DNA of 22,091 nt, taken from contig JAODBN010000208.1 of assembly GCA_025463965.1 (NCBI GenBank), positions 1 to 22,091 on the forward strand. The letters run 5' to 3'. The translations under genes and the position numbers were made by a program. Positions 6,760 through 14,608 of this stretch are shown here, one piece after another. This DNA is from Acidimicrobiaceae bacterium. GTDB lineage: Bacteria > Actinomycetota > Acidimicrobiia > Acidimicrobiales > Bog-793. Under the pieces are notes generated by a model. That model was not told where the DNA came from. It saw only the letters and a list, made by a program, of their open reading frames with translations, and searched no databases. Every line of letters begins with the position of its first letter. The first letter of the stretch is position 1.

Positions 6760-7526
6760 ACGACAGCGAGCTCGAGTCCTTGCTCGGGGCCTATGCGCTC
6801 GATGCCGTCGAGCCGGACGAAGCGCTGGCCATCGAGGAGCATCTCGCCGGCTGCCCACGCTGTCGGGCCGAGGTGGCCGGGTACCGCGAGGTGGCCGCCC
6901 TGCTCGGCAACGCCGGGGAGGCGGCTCCCGAGGCGGTGTGGGAGCGCATCGCCGACGAGATCGCCGGCGCCAGCCGTCCGGCCCCCCCGCCGCTCGACCT
7001 CTCCCGGATGGAGGCGGGCGCTTCCGGCCGCCCCGGCACGGGGAGGGCCCGGCGCCGCGTGCGGCCCGTCTACGCGCTTGCCGCGGTAGCGGCCGCCCTC
7101 GCCCTCGTGGTGGGGATCCTCTCGGCCAAGGTCGCCGACCTCAACAATCAGGTCAACGCGGTCTCGTCGGCGCTGTCACGTGGCGGAGCCGCCCAGCAGT
7201 TCATCGCGGCCGGAAACCTGCCCCATCGCGAGGTCACCCTGGCGGCAAAGCGCGGGGCACCGGCGTCCGCGCGACTGCTCGTGCGGCCCGGCGGGACGGC
7301 CTACTTCGAGAACACGGCCATGAAGGCCCTGCCACGCGGCCGCACCTATCAGCTCTGGGCCCTCGCGAGCGGGCGCGTCGTCTCGCTCGGGGTGCTCGGC
7401 TCGGCGCCACACGTCGTGGCCGTGCGCGTCGAGCCGAACATGAAGACCTTCATGGTGACGAACGAGCCCGAGGGCGGGACGTCTGGGCCCACCACCCCGG
7501 TGCTCGCCCAGGGCACGATCGCGTAG
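6756..7526 (+). CDS. RskA-type zinc-binding membrane anti-sigma factor
   Basis: The 256-residue protein begins with a cytoplasmic ZAS domain in which His29, Cys33 and Cys36 form the H-x3-C-x2-C zinc motif. A Pro/Gly/Arg-rich linker and one membrane helix (about 104-123) follow. The extracytoplasmic RskA domain (about 150-256) contains ENTAMKALPRGRTYQLWA and ends in PTTPVLAQGTIA. Such proteins hold the neighbouring ECF sigma factor inactive at the membrane and release it after regulated proteolysis. The start overlaps the sigma factor stop (ATGA), so both are made in fixed ratio. The 144 nt between its stop and the convergent epimerase gene hold no recognisable feature. Confidence 0.9.
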   Translation: MNDSELESLLGAYALDAVEPDEALAIEEHLAGCPRCRAEVAGYREVAALLGNAGEAAPEAVWERIADEIAGASRPAPPPLDLSRMEAGASGRPGTGRARRRVRPVYALAAVAAALALVVGILSAKVADLNNQVNAVSSALSRGGAAQQFIAAGNLPHREVTLAAKRGAPASARLLVRPGGTAYFENTAMKALPRGRTYQLWALASGRVVSLGVLGSAPHVVAVRVEPNMKTFMVTNEPEGGTSGPTTPVLAQGTIA

Positions 7527-7670
7527 CCGACCTGGCGGGGCCACGACGTCTGGTGCGAGCGCTGGCTTTGGATGGTCGTACTGGCCGAGAACCGTCTGCA
7601 GCACCCCGGGCGCGCCCGCGACGATCCCTGAAGGCTCAGGTCTGCCGGATAGGGGCGGCAAGTGCCTTGA

Positions 7671-8720
7671 TCATGTCGCGCCAAGCGCCTGCAGGTCCCG
7701 CATCCCGTCTGCGAGCGTCACCATGGGGCGAAATCCCATCCGCTCCTCGGCCCGGAGCGCCGAGGCGACCAGGTGGCGCACGTCGCCAAGGCGATATCGG
7801 CCGGTGACGAGCGGGACGATGGTCCCGTTCGACCAGGCCCGGGAGAGCGCCGCGGCCACCTCGCCGATGGTGCAGGGGGCGCCGCTCGCCACGTTCATCG
7901 CTCCGCTGTTGTCTGGGGCGGCGAGGAGTGCGAGAGCCGTCGCATGGGCCACGTCGGTCACGTGCACGAAGTCGCGGCGCTGCCCGCCGTCTTCGAACAC
8001 GAGGGGCGCCAGTCCTTCCCGTAGGCGGCTCGCGAACAGGGAGGCCACACCTGCATACGGCGTGTCGGCGGGCATTCGCGGCCCGTAGACGTTGTGGTAG
8101 CGCAGGGCGATGGCCGATGCGCCGGTGAGGCGCGCCCACACGGCGACCAGGTGCTCTTGGTGGACCTTTGTGGCCGCGTACAGGTTGCGCGGGTCGAGCG
8201 GGGCGTCTTCGGTTACGTCCTCGGGCACGAGCACCTCGCCACAGCGCGGGCATGGTGGCTCGAAGCGGCCCGCGGCGAGGTCGGAGTCCCGGCGTGTTTC
8301 GGGTGCGACCACTCCGTGGAGGGCACAGCGGTAGCGCCCCTCGCCGTAGACGACCATGCTGCTCGCAAGCACGAGCCGGCCCCGAAACTCGTGCCGTGCC
8401 AGCGTCTCGAGCAGCGTCGCAGTCCCGAGGTCATTGTGCTCGACATAGGCGGTGGCGTCGCCGATCCCCGCCTCGAGACCGACCTTCGCCGCGAGGTGCG
8501 CCACGACTTCGACATCTGGCACGACGCGGTCGAGATCGTCGCGATCACGTACGTCGCCGACTACATAGCGGGCCCCCGGATTGAGATGGTCGGGTGGCAT
8601 TGGATGCACCGACGGGGAAAGCGCGTCGAGCACCACGACCTCATGGCCGCCTGCGACCAGCTCGTCGACGAGGTGGGAGCCGATGAACCCGGCGCCACCC
8701 GTGACGAGTGCACGCGTCAT
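7671..8720 (-). CDS. NAD-dependent sugar-nucleotide epimerase/dehydratase with zinc-knuckle insert
   Basis: The 349-residue product is an extended short-chain dehydrogenase. It has the NAD-binding GGAGFIGS at residues 8-15, a DVRD segment near 56-59, catalytic Ser in LASSMVVYGE (120-121) and Tyr181/Lys185 in YAATK, plus the LRYHNVYGPR substrate block. Between the Ser and the Tyr it carries an insert with CALH (132-135) and CPRC (157-160), a CxxH...CxxC pattern that should bind zinc. ATG 8720 is chosen because it directly precedes the conserved TRALVTGG strand; in-frame GTG codons at 8726 and 8786 are alternatives, and no clear ribosome site is seen. The substrate is unknown; UDP-glucose 4-epimerase-like or dTDP-rhamnose 4-epimerase-like activity are options. 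It is divergent from the large glycosyltransferase fusion. Confidence 0.85.
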   Translation of the reverse strand: MTRALVTGGAGFIGSHLVDELVAGGHEVVVLDALSPSVHPMPPDHLNPGARYVVGDVRDRDDLDRVVPDVEVVAHLAAKVGLEAGIGDATAYVEHNDLGTATLLETLARHEFRGRLVLASSMVVYGEGRYRCALHGVVAPETRRDSDLAAGRFEPPCPRCGEVLVPEDVTEDAPLDPRNLYAATKVHQEHLVAVWARLTGASAIALRYHNVYGPRMPADTPYAGVASLFASRLREGLAPLVFEDGGQRRDFVHVTDVAHATALALLAAPDNSGAMNVASGAPCTIGEVAAALSRAWSNGTIVPLVTGRYRLGDVRHLVASALRAEERMGFRPMVTLADGMRDLQALGAT

Positions 8721-8977
8721 GAAGACACCGCTGCGCAGCCGGTCGTCGACGCCTCTGAGAGAGCGAAGGTGGTCGACAACTCGCACCTGAACGAACGCCT
8801 CAGTACTTCCATGGGCCGTTCACGCGCGCAAAAGAGCCCGATGATGGCGGGCCAGTTCCGCCTGCGGCGCATTGCGCGAACACGCACGAGCTCACCGACG
8901 AAGTGCTCGGGCCTCACGGTGGGGCTCAGGAGGGCGAATACCGTTGACTCGTCCGCGCGCGAGCAGGTTCGCGTGGC

Positions 8978-9005
8978 CATCGCCGAAAGCGTACGTTCGG
9001 CGATG
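8978..9005. promoter_or_regulatory. Perfect 10-bp inverted repeat in the divergent intergenic region
   Basis: CATCGCCGAA (8978-8987) and TTCGGCGATG (8996-9005) are perfect reverse complements around the 8-nt centre AGCGTACG. The 28-bp element lies 89 nt before the fusion gene and 258 nt from the epimerase start, inside a gene-free stretch of about 370 nt (8721-9093). A dimeric regulator's operator is the likeliest reading; an RNA hairpin is the alternative. The rest of the gap holds only the two weak promoter candidates listed next. Confidence 0.5.
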
Positions 9006-9035
9006 TGAACGAACTGTGCTCACAGGCTGATTTAA

Positions 9036-9060
9036 GGAAACCATAAGGTCGGTACCCGTC
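9036..9060 (+). promoter_or_regulatory. Possible ECF-type promoter upstream of the fusion gene
   Basis: GGAA (9036-9039) and CGTC (9057-9060) are separated by 17 nt, resembling the GGAAC/CGTC pattern of many ECF sigma promoters. Short motifs like these occur by chance, so this is only a candidate. Confidence 0.25.
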
Positions 9061-9080
9061 CTTTTGGCGGAGCGCGGTCA

Positions 9081-9086
9081 TAGTGT
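9081..9086 (+). promoter_or_regulatory. Putative -10 box for leaderless expression of the fusion gene
   Basis: TAGTGT (TANNNT) ends 7 nt before GTG 9094, the same geometry as before greA and the PAP2 gene. No ribosome site precedes the GTG, so a leaderless transcript would explain the start. No good -35 element is visible. Confidence 0.35.
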
Positions 9087-9093
9087 CACCTGA

Positions 9094-12000
9094 GTGCCAC
9101 GGACCGATCTCGCCGGCAGCGAGCGCGACGCGACCGGCCTTGGGACGGCAAGCCCGGCGAGGCCCAAGTTCGAGGCCAGCGACCCCGCAGCGATCGGAGG
9201 GCTGGGCAGCACCCCGGCCTCCGATGTCGAGCGGTGGTTCGCCCGCGCCGGTCGCCCCCCGATGGCCGATCTGGCAAGGAGTGGCGCCCCGGCGCGCTCG
9301 ATCGCCGAGGTCCTGTCCGCAAGCTCTCGTCGCGAGCGCCAGGCGTTCCTGTCCCTCTCGCTCGAGTACGGCGCCGTCGGGGGCACATCAGAGCTTCGTC
9401 AGGCCGTCGTCGACGCAGGGCACGCCCGGGCGAGCGAGGAGGTCGTGGTCACGAACGGGGCCATTGAAGCGCTCCTTCTCGCTTGCGCCGCCTTGGCGCG
9501 AACCGGACGGCCGATCCTCGTCGCGGCCCCTGCCTACGAAGGCCTGCTGCGCTGCGCCCAGGCAGCCGGGGCGCAGGTACGGCCCGTGCCGGTGTGGCGG
9601 ACGAGCGCGCCGGGTCTCGACCTTTCCGGGTTCTCCGATCAGGCGATCGAGGCCGCCGACGCGGTCATCCTGAATTCACCGCACAACCCGACGGGCTTGC
9701 GCTTCGCGCCCGAGGAGCTCGAGGACCTGCTCGCCCGGTGCGCGCGCCGAGGCGTCACCGTCGTCGTCGACGAGGTCGCTCTGGGAACGCTCGATCGCGC
9801 CGCCGCAAGCGTGTCCGGAGCCGCCGGGTTCGCCGCCGGCTTTGTTGTCGCGATCGGAGACGTCAGCAAGTCGCTCGGGCTCGGCGGGTTGCGAATCGGC
9901 TGGCTCACCACCGCCTCGCCGGACCTCGCGCGCCGAATCACCGCGCTGCGCGACCTCACGAGCCTTGGCTCGTCCGGGCCGAGCCAGTACCTCGCGGCCC
10001 TGGCACTGAGCGCGGGACCGGACCCGGCCCTCGCTGAACTCGCAGAGGGCAACCTGGCGTGTCTCGATGCCTGGGTCGCTGCCAGGGGTGGTTCGCTCTG
10101 CGCGCGTCCCGCGGACGGTCTCGTCGCTTTTCCCGCCCTCGACCTGGGTCGGTCCTCGGTCGAGTTTGCCGAACTGGCCCATCAGGCCGGCGTCTCGGTG
10201 ATGCCCGGATCCTTCTTCGGCCACGAGGGACACCTGCGCGTCGGTCTCGGGCTCCGACCGCAGGTCTTCTCCGGCGCCCTCGCCACCTTGGATTCCCTTC
10301 TTGTGCCTTCGACAAGGCGCCCCCTGTCCGATCGCGCTACTGAGCCGTCGTGCACAGTCGTGATTCCCGCCTACAACGAGGCCGGGTCCATCGAAGCAGT
10401 CGTCGGGGGAGTGCCCGGCTGTCTCGACGCCGAGGTGATCGTCGTCGACAACGCCAGCACGGACGGCACCGCCCAGGCGGCGCTCCGTGCGGGTGCGCGG
10501 GTGGTCCGGGAGGAGGCGCGCGGTTACGGCCGGGCCTGCTTGGCCGGTGCACGTGCCGCCCGGGCGAGCCGTGTCGTCGTGTTCGTCGACGGGGACGGAA
10601 GCATGGACCCCGCCGACATCCCGGCCCTCGTCGCCCCGATCCTCGAGGGAAAAGCAGACCTCGTGTGCGGGTCCCGGACGGCCCGAGCCGAGCCCGGCAG
10701 CCTCCCGGCTCACCAGCGGCTCGGCAACGCGCTCGCCGTGCTGCTGCTGAGCGTGCTGTACGGCGTCCGGCTCTCCGAGCTCGGGCCCTACCGGGCGATC
10801 GAGGCGGGACTTCTGCGCGACCTCGGAATCAGGGGGTCGCGCTACGCGTGGGTGGCCGAGCTGCCGGCGCGAGCGGCGCGCCGCGGAGGCCGCATCGTCG
10901 AGATGGACGTCGCCTACCGGCGGCGCACCGCCGGCGCCTCGAAGGTGTCAGGAACGCTGCGGGGCTCGCTCGGCGCCGGGGCGGCGATCGTGTCCACGTT
11001 GCTGTGGACCCGGGTTCGGCCTGCAAAGCGACCGACCGGGGCGAGCGCATCGGTCGAGCGCACGGGCGCGACGCGGCCGCTGACGAGAGGCGTCGCCCTC
11101 GTCGGCGGCCTCGGCGCCCTGGTCCCGATCGGCCTTTACCTTTTCGTCGCCGTTCACCGCATCGGCTACCACTTCGAACTCGAGTGGCTCGAGGGAGGCG
11201 CGGTGGGCCTCGTCGACCGTGTCGTGCACGGCCACGATCTCTACGGGCCGCCGTCGCTCACCTCCGTACCCTGGCCGTACCCGCCGCTGTACTTCTGGGT
11301 TTCCGCGGCCTTGGCCAAGATCATCGGCGTGGGGTTTCTGGCTCCGCGGCTGATCTCGTTCTCCGCCTCGATCGGCTCGCTGTTGCTTCTCGCCCGCATC
11401 GTCTGGGAGGAGACGAGGAGCTGGAGCGGCGGGCTCGTGGCCGCTGGGCTGTTCGCCGCCGCCTTCCACGCCTCGGGAGACTGGTACGACCTCGCCCGCG
11501 TCGACTCCCTGTTCATCTTCCTCACCCTGCTGACGCTCTACCTGGCCCGGCGCGCGACGACCGTGCGCGCCGGGGCCGTGGTGGGACTGTTCGGCTTCCT
11601 CGCCTTCTTCACCAAGCAGAGCGCGGCGCTCGGCGTCGCCTTCGCCCTCGTCTTTCTCCTGACCTGGCGGCCCAAGGTGGGCTCGAGCGCGATCGGGGTG
11701 GCCGGAGGGCTCGCCGCCCTCTCCACCGTCGTGATGGACGCCGTCACCCACGGCTGGTACCGCTACTACGTCTTTCAGGAGCTGCCGGGCCAGGGGTTAG
11801 TGGCACACAACGCAAGCCACTTTTGGACACGAACGCTCTGGCACGACTCGCACCCGATCGTGATCGTCGGCATCGGGCTCGTCCTCGCCGGCCTCGCGGG
11901 GCGCAACCATCGCCTCGCCATGGGCTACTGGTGCGCCGCGGCGGCGGGGCTGCTCGCGACGGCGTGGCTGTCCCAGCAGCACGTCGGCGGCTACCTCGAC

Positions 12001-12600
12001 GTGCTGATGCCGGCCTTCGCCGCCCTTGCGCTCGGTGGCGGCCTGGCTTGGGGCTGGACGCTCGGAACCTCCCCGACAGCGCGAAGCGCCCCCCCTGCGG
12101 CCAAACTTGGGCGGTCCCGGCCCGCCTTGCGAGCGGCTCTGTTCGCGGCGGTCGCCGCCAGCGTCTCGCTCCAGCTCGCCAACTGGTGGTATCCGGCCGC
12201 TCGCCAGATCCCGACGAGCGCCGACGCCAGGGCCGGGGCGCAGCTGCTTTCGGCCATCCGTGCCATTCCGGGCCAAGTCGTCGTGCTCAACCACCCCTGG
12301 TACGCGGAGGAGGCCGGCAAGGCGCCGAGCGGCCAGGGCGAGGCGATCCGCGACATCATCCGTGCGGGCCCGAGCCCTGCTCGTCGAGCGCTCGAGGCGA
12401 ACCTGCGCCGTCAGCTGTCGTCGGTCAATGCGTTGATCCTCGACGATCCCGGCGATGAGATCGGTATTGCCAGCGTGATCGGTCGTCAGTTCGTGCGGAC
12501 CACCTTGGACTGGCACCCGGGTAGCGCGTTCCACGAGGTCGACGACCTCGGCCTGCGGCCAAGCGAGCTGTTCGTCCGAAGGTCCAAGAGCGCGAAGTGA
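9094..12600 (+). CDS. Trifunctional fusion: PLP aminotransferase, GT2 polyprenyl-phosphate sugar synthase and GT-C membrane glycosyltransferase
   Basis: One uninterrupted frame encodes 1168 residues with three parts. Residues 50-405 are a fold-type I class I/II aminotransferase like HisC: NSPHNPTG (194-201), Asp226, the PLP lysine Lys259 in SKSLGLGGLRIGW and the carboxylate-binding Arg382 are all present. Residues 418-640 are a GT2 domain of the dolichyl/polyprenyl-phosphate sugar synthase type, with PAYNEA (425-430), VDNASTDGT (451-459) and a DGDGS metal site (499-503). Residues 665-1035 hold many hydrophobic helices with ELEWLEGG in the first outer loop and YPPLYFW (729-735), as in GT39/ArnT-like GT-C enzymes; the last 130 residues are soluble. 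It could load a sugar onto a lipid carrier and transfer it outside the membrane. The aminotransferase substrate is unknown. It overlaps the next gene by 4 nt (GTGA). Confidence 0.85.
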   Translation: MPRTDLAGSERDATGLGTASPARPKFEASDPAAIGGLGSTPASDVERWFARAGRPPMADLARSGAPARSIAEVLSASSRRERQAFLSLSLEYGAVGGTSELRQAVVDAGHARASEEVVVTNGAIEALLLACAALARTGRPILVAAPAYEGLLRCAQAAGAQVRPVPVWRTSAPGLDLSGFSDQAIEAADAVILNSPHNPTGLRFAPEELEDLLARCARRGVTVVVDEVALGTLDRAAASVSGAAGFAAGFVVAIGDVSKSLGLGGLRIGWLTTASPDLARRITALRDLTSLGSSGPSQYLAALALSAGPDPALAELAEGNLACLDAWVAARGGSLCARPADGLVAFPALDLGRSSVEFAELAHQAGVSVMPGSFFGHEGHLRVGLGLRPQVFSGALATLDSLLVPSTRRPLSDRATEPSCTVVIPAYNEAGSIEAVVGGVPGCLDAEVIVVDNASTDGTAQAALRAGARVVREEARGYGRACLAGARAARASRVVVFVDGDGSMDPADIPALVAPILEGKADLVCGSRTARAEPGSLPAHQRLGNALAVLLLSVLYGVRLSELGPYRAIEAGLLRDLGIRGSRYAWVAELPARAARRGGRIVEMDVAYRRRTAGASKVSGTLRGSLGAGAAIVSTLLWTRVRPAKRPTGASASVERTGATRPLTRGVALVGGLGALVPIGLYLFVAVHRIGYHFELEWLEGGAVGLVDRVVHGHDLYGPPSLTSVPWPYPPLYFWVSAALAKIIGVGFLAPRLISFSASIGSLLLLARIVWEETRSWSGGLVAAGLFAAAFHASGDWYDLARVDSLFIFLTLLTLYLARRATTVRAGAVVGLFGFLAFFTKQSAALGVAFALVFLLTWRPKVGSSAIGVAGGLAALSTVVMDAVTHGWYRYYVFQELPGQGLVAHNASHFWTRTLWHDSHPIVIVGIGLVLAGLAGRNHRLAMGYWCAAAAGLLATAWLSQQHVGGYLDVLMPAFAALALGGGLAWGWTLGTSPTARSAPPAAKLGRSRPALRAALFAAVAASVSLQLANWWYPAARQIPTSADARAGAQLLSAIRAIPGQVVVLNHPWYAEEAGKAPSGQGEAIRDIIRAGPSPARRALEANLRRQLSSVNALILDDPGDEIGIASVIGRQFVRTTLDWHPGSAFHEVDDLGLRPSELFVRRSKSAK

Positions 12601-13265
12601 GGCGCTCCCATGTGCTCGTGATGGCGAAGTCCCCGATCCCCGGTTCGGTCAAGACGCGGCTGTGCCCGCCGTGGACACTCCGAGAGGCGGCGGCCGTGGC
12701 GCGAGCGGCCCTCGAGGACACCCTCGAGGCCGCGCTCGCCTCGTCAGCCGAGCGAGTCCTGCTCTGCCTGGCGGGGCCCTCCGGTCCTTGGATACCGGCG
12801 GACGTCGAGGTGTTCGCCCAGCACGGTTCCACCTTCGCCGAGCGGCTGCAACACGCTTGGACGCGTGCCGGGGGACCGGGGATCCAGATCGGCATGGACA
12901 CCCCACAGGTCACCGGCGCACTGCTCGACCGCTGCCTCGAGCGCGTGCTCGACGGCGACCCGAAGACCGCGGGCCTTGGCCCGGCCCGCGACGGCGGCTG
13001 GTGGTCCCTTGCCCTCTGGCGGCCGATCGCCGGCATGTTCGCCGGCGTGCCGATGAGCGGTGACGACACCGGCGCTGCCCAGCGGGCTCGCCTCGAGGAG
13101 CTCGGGTTCTCGCTCGTCGAGCTCCCAACCCTGACCGATGTCGACCGCTTCGACGACGCCGTGGCGCTCGCGCAAGAGATCCCCCGCACCCGCTTCGGCG
13201 CCTTGGTCGAGGCCCTCAGCCCCCTCGGTTCGCGCCGGGAGACATTGCTCGGAGGTGCCCGTTGA
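12597..13265 (+). CDS. DUF2064/TIGR04282 family nucleotidyl- or glycosyltransferase-like protein
   Basis: This 222-residue protein matches the DUF2064 family, a small GT-A fold group related to MobA and CofC nucleotidyltransferases. The N-terminal VMAKSPIPGSVKTRL is the family signature and forms the nucleotide-binding loop; GMDTPQV holds the metal-binding Asp. The C-terminal half contains GPARDGGWWSLAL and a segment with MSGDDTG. Databases call related proteins arsenosugar biosynthesis glycosyltransferases, but no arsM or arsS gene is visible here, so that name should not be taken literally. GTG 12597 overlaps the fusion gene's stop; ATG 12621 is an alternative. Family members often sit beside GT2 sugar synthases, as here. 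The true substrate is unknown. Confidence 0.8.
   Translation: MRRSHVLVMAKSPIPGSVKTRLCPPWTLREAAAVARAALEDTLEAALASSAERVLLCLAGPSGPWIPADVEVFAQHGSTFAERLQHAWTRAGGPGIQIGMDTPQVTGALLDRCLERVLDGDPKTAGLGPARDGGWWSLALWRPIAGMFAGVPMSGDDTGAAQRARLEELGFSLVELPTLTDVDRFDDAVALAQEIPRTRFGALVEALSPLGSRRETLLGGAR
13251..13255 (+). promoter_or_regulatory. Ribosome-binding site supporting a TTG start
   Basis: GGAGG lies 6 nt before TTG 13262, which overlaps the preceding TGA stop. This ideal spacing supports TTG as the start of the molybdopterin oxidoreductase gene. Confidence 0.65.
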
Positions 13266-14608
13266 GTGATCGGCCTGCTCCCGCTCCGGCCAACCGGCTC
13301 GCGTTGCGCCTAGCCCGACCGGTGGCGCTCATCCGGCGGGTGGTCTCCGGACCCGAGATCGACGCCCTCGCGGCGAAGACTCAGCGGCTCTGGCGCAGCC
13401 CCATCCGCGGGCCGTGGATCACCTCGGTGTTCGGCTCGCTGCTGCTCGTCGGCATCCCCATCATGTTCGTCACGGGCTTGTTGTCCTACGTCGCCTACGA
13501 CCCTCGGCTTGCCGGCAACGACAACACGCCTCAGCACGGCATCCTCGGCTTCTACCTGTTCAACTGGGTGTCGAGCCCGTCGTGGGTCTATCGAATCAGC
13601 CAGGGCATCCACGTCTCGCTCGGCCTCGTGCTCCTCCCGATCATCCTCGCCAAGCTCTGGTCGGTGATCCCGAAGCTGTTCGAGGTCCCGCCGGTTCGCT
13701 CGGTGGCGCACGCCCTCGAGCGCGTCAGCCTCGTTCTCCTCGTCGGCGGCATCGGTCTCGAGCTCGCCACGGGTATCGCCGACATCGAGTACTTCTACCC
13801 GTGGAAGTTCGACTTCTACGACGTCCACTTCTACGGTGCGTGGGCCTTCATGTCGGGCTTTTTGATCCACGTGTGGGTGAAGTTCCCGGCAATGGTCAAA
13901 GCGCTGAGAAGCCGGAGCCTGCGGCGCGAGTTATCCACCTCACTCGCCGACACCCGCCCCGAGACGTCGGGGGAGCTGGTGGCCAGGGCCCCTGCGCCCG
14001 CGACGATCTCCCGGCGCGGCCTCATCGGCCTCGTCATGGGAGCCTCGGCGACGGTGTTCTTTACGACCGCCGGCGAGACGATCCGCTCACTTCACGGCAC
14101 GGCTCTGCTTGCTCCGCGCGGGCGACGCAAGGGACGGGACCCGAACGACTTCGAGGTCAACATCACCTTCGAGACCTCCCGCATCGACCCGCGTGTCACC
14201 GGGGCCCGCTGGCGCCTCGAGGTCGAGGGACAGCGGCGGGTCAAGCTCTCGAGAGCGCAGCTCCTCTCGATGCCTCAGACCACCGCCGAGCTTCCGATCG
14301 CGTGCGTCGAGGGGTGGTCGACGGTCCAGACGTGGACCGGTGTGGCCCTCGTCGACCTCGCACGTCTCGCCGGGGCGAAGGTGGGCAGCGATCTGCTCGC
14401 CGTCTCCCTGGAGCCGCCCGGCAGTCCGTACCGATCCGCCACCCTCGCCGGCAACCAAGCGGGGAACCCCGCGGCGCTGCTCGCCCTCAAGGTCAACGGA
14501 GCGGATCTCTCCCCCGACCACGGGTTCCCGGCCCGGATCATCGTCCCGGGGGCGCCCGGGGTGCACTGCACCAAGTGGGTCCAACAGCTTCGGTTCCTCC
14601 CGTCGTGA
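13262..14608 (+). CDS. Membrane cytochrome b fused to a sulfite-oxidase-type molybdopterin oxidoreductase
   Basis: The 448-residue protein joins two redox modules. Residues 50-215 form about four membrane helices with candidate heme histidines His117 (GIHVSLG), His189 and His203 (FLIHVWVKF), like cytochrome b561/DUF4405 proteins. A further helix (about 252-270) follows SRRGLIG. Residues 297-448 are an Oxidored_molyb domain: Cys348 in LPIACVEGWS is the molybdenum ligand, and DHGFPARIIVP (419-429) and GVHCTKWV (433-440) complete the pterin pocket. This YedY/sulfite-oxidase-like domain should face the outside and exchange electrons with the quinone pool through the heme. TTG is chosen because of the GGAGG at 13251 and the overlap with the previous stop. 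The substrate is unknown. It overlaps the next gene by 4 nt. Confidence 0.85.
   Translation: MSDRPAPAPANRLALRLARPVALIRRVVSGPEIDALAAKTQRLWRSPIRGPWITSVFGSLLLVGIPIMFVTGLLSYVAYDPRLAGNDNTPQHGILGFYLFNWVSSPSWVYRISQGIHVSLGLVLLPIILAKLWSVIPKLFEVPPVRSVAHALERVSLVLLVGGIGLELATGIADIEYFYPWKFDFYDVHFYGAWAFMSGFLIHVWVKFPAMVKALRSRSLRRELSTSLADTRPETSGELVARAPAPATISRRGLIGLVMGASATVFFTTAGETIRSLHGTALLAPRGRRKGRDPNDFEVNITFETSRIDPRVTGARWRLEVEGQRRVKLSRAQLLSMPQTTAELPIACVEGWSTVQTWTGVALVDLARLAGAKVGSDLLAVSLEPPGSPYRSATLAGNQAGNPAALLALKVNGADLSPDHGFPARIIVPGAPGVHCTKWVQQLRFLPS

Noticed and set aside
9004..9024. CRP-like site with TGTGA and TCACA arms upstream of the fusion gene
   Set aside because: The arms are 11 nt apart rather than the 6 nt of a CRP/GlxR site, so it is not supported.
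9676..10713. 345-codon minus-strand frame opposite the aminotransferase and GT2 parts
   Set aside because: It is an antisense shadow with low-complexity composition and no conserved motif.
10350..12458. 702-codon plus-strand frame within the fusion gene
   Set aside because: It is extremely Arg/Pro/Gly-rich and overlaps recognisable GT2 and GT-C domains in the true frame, so it is a frame shadow.
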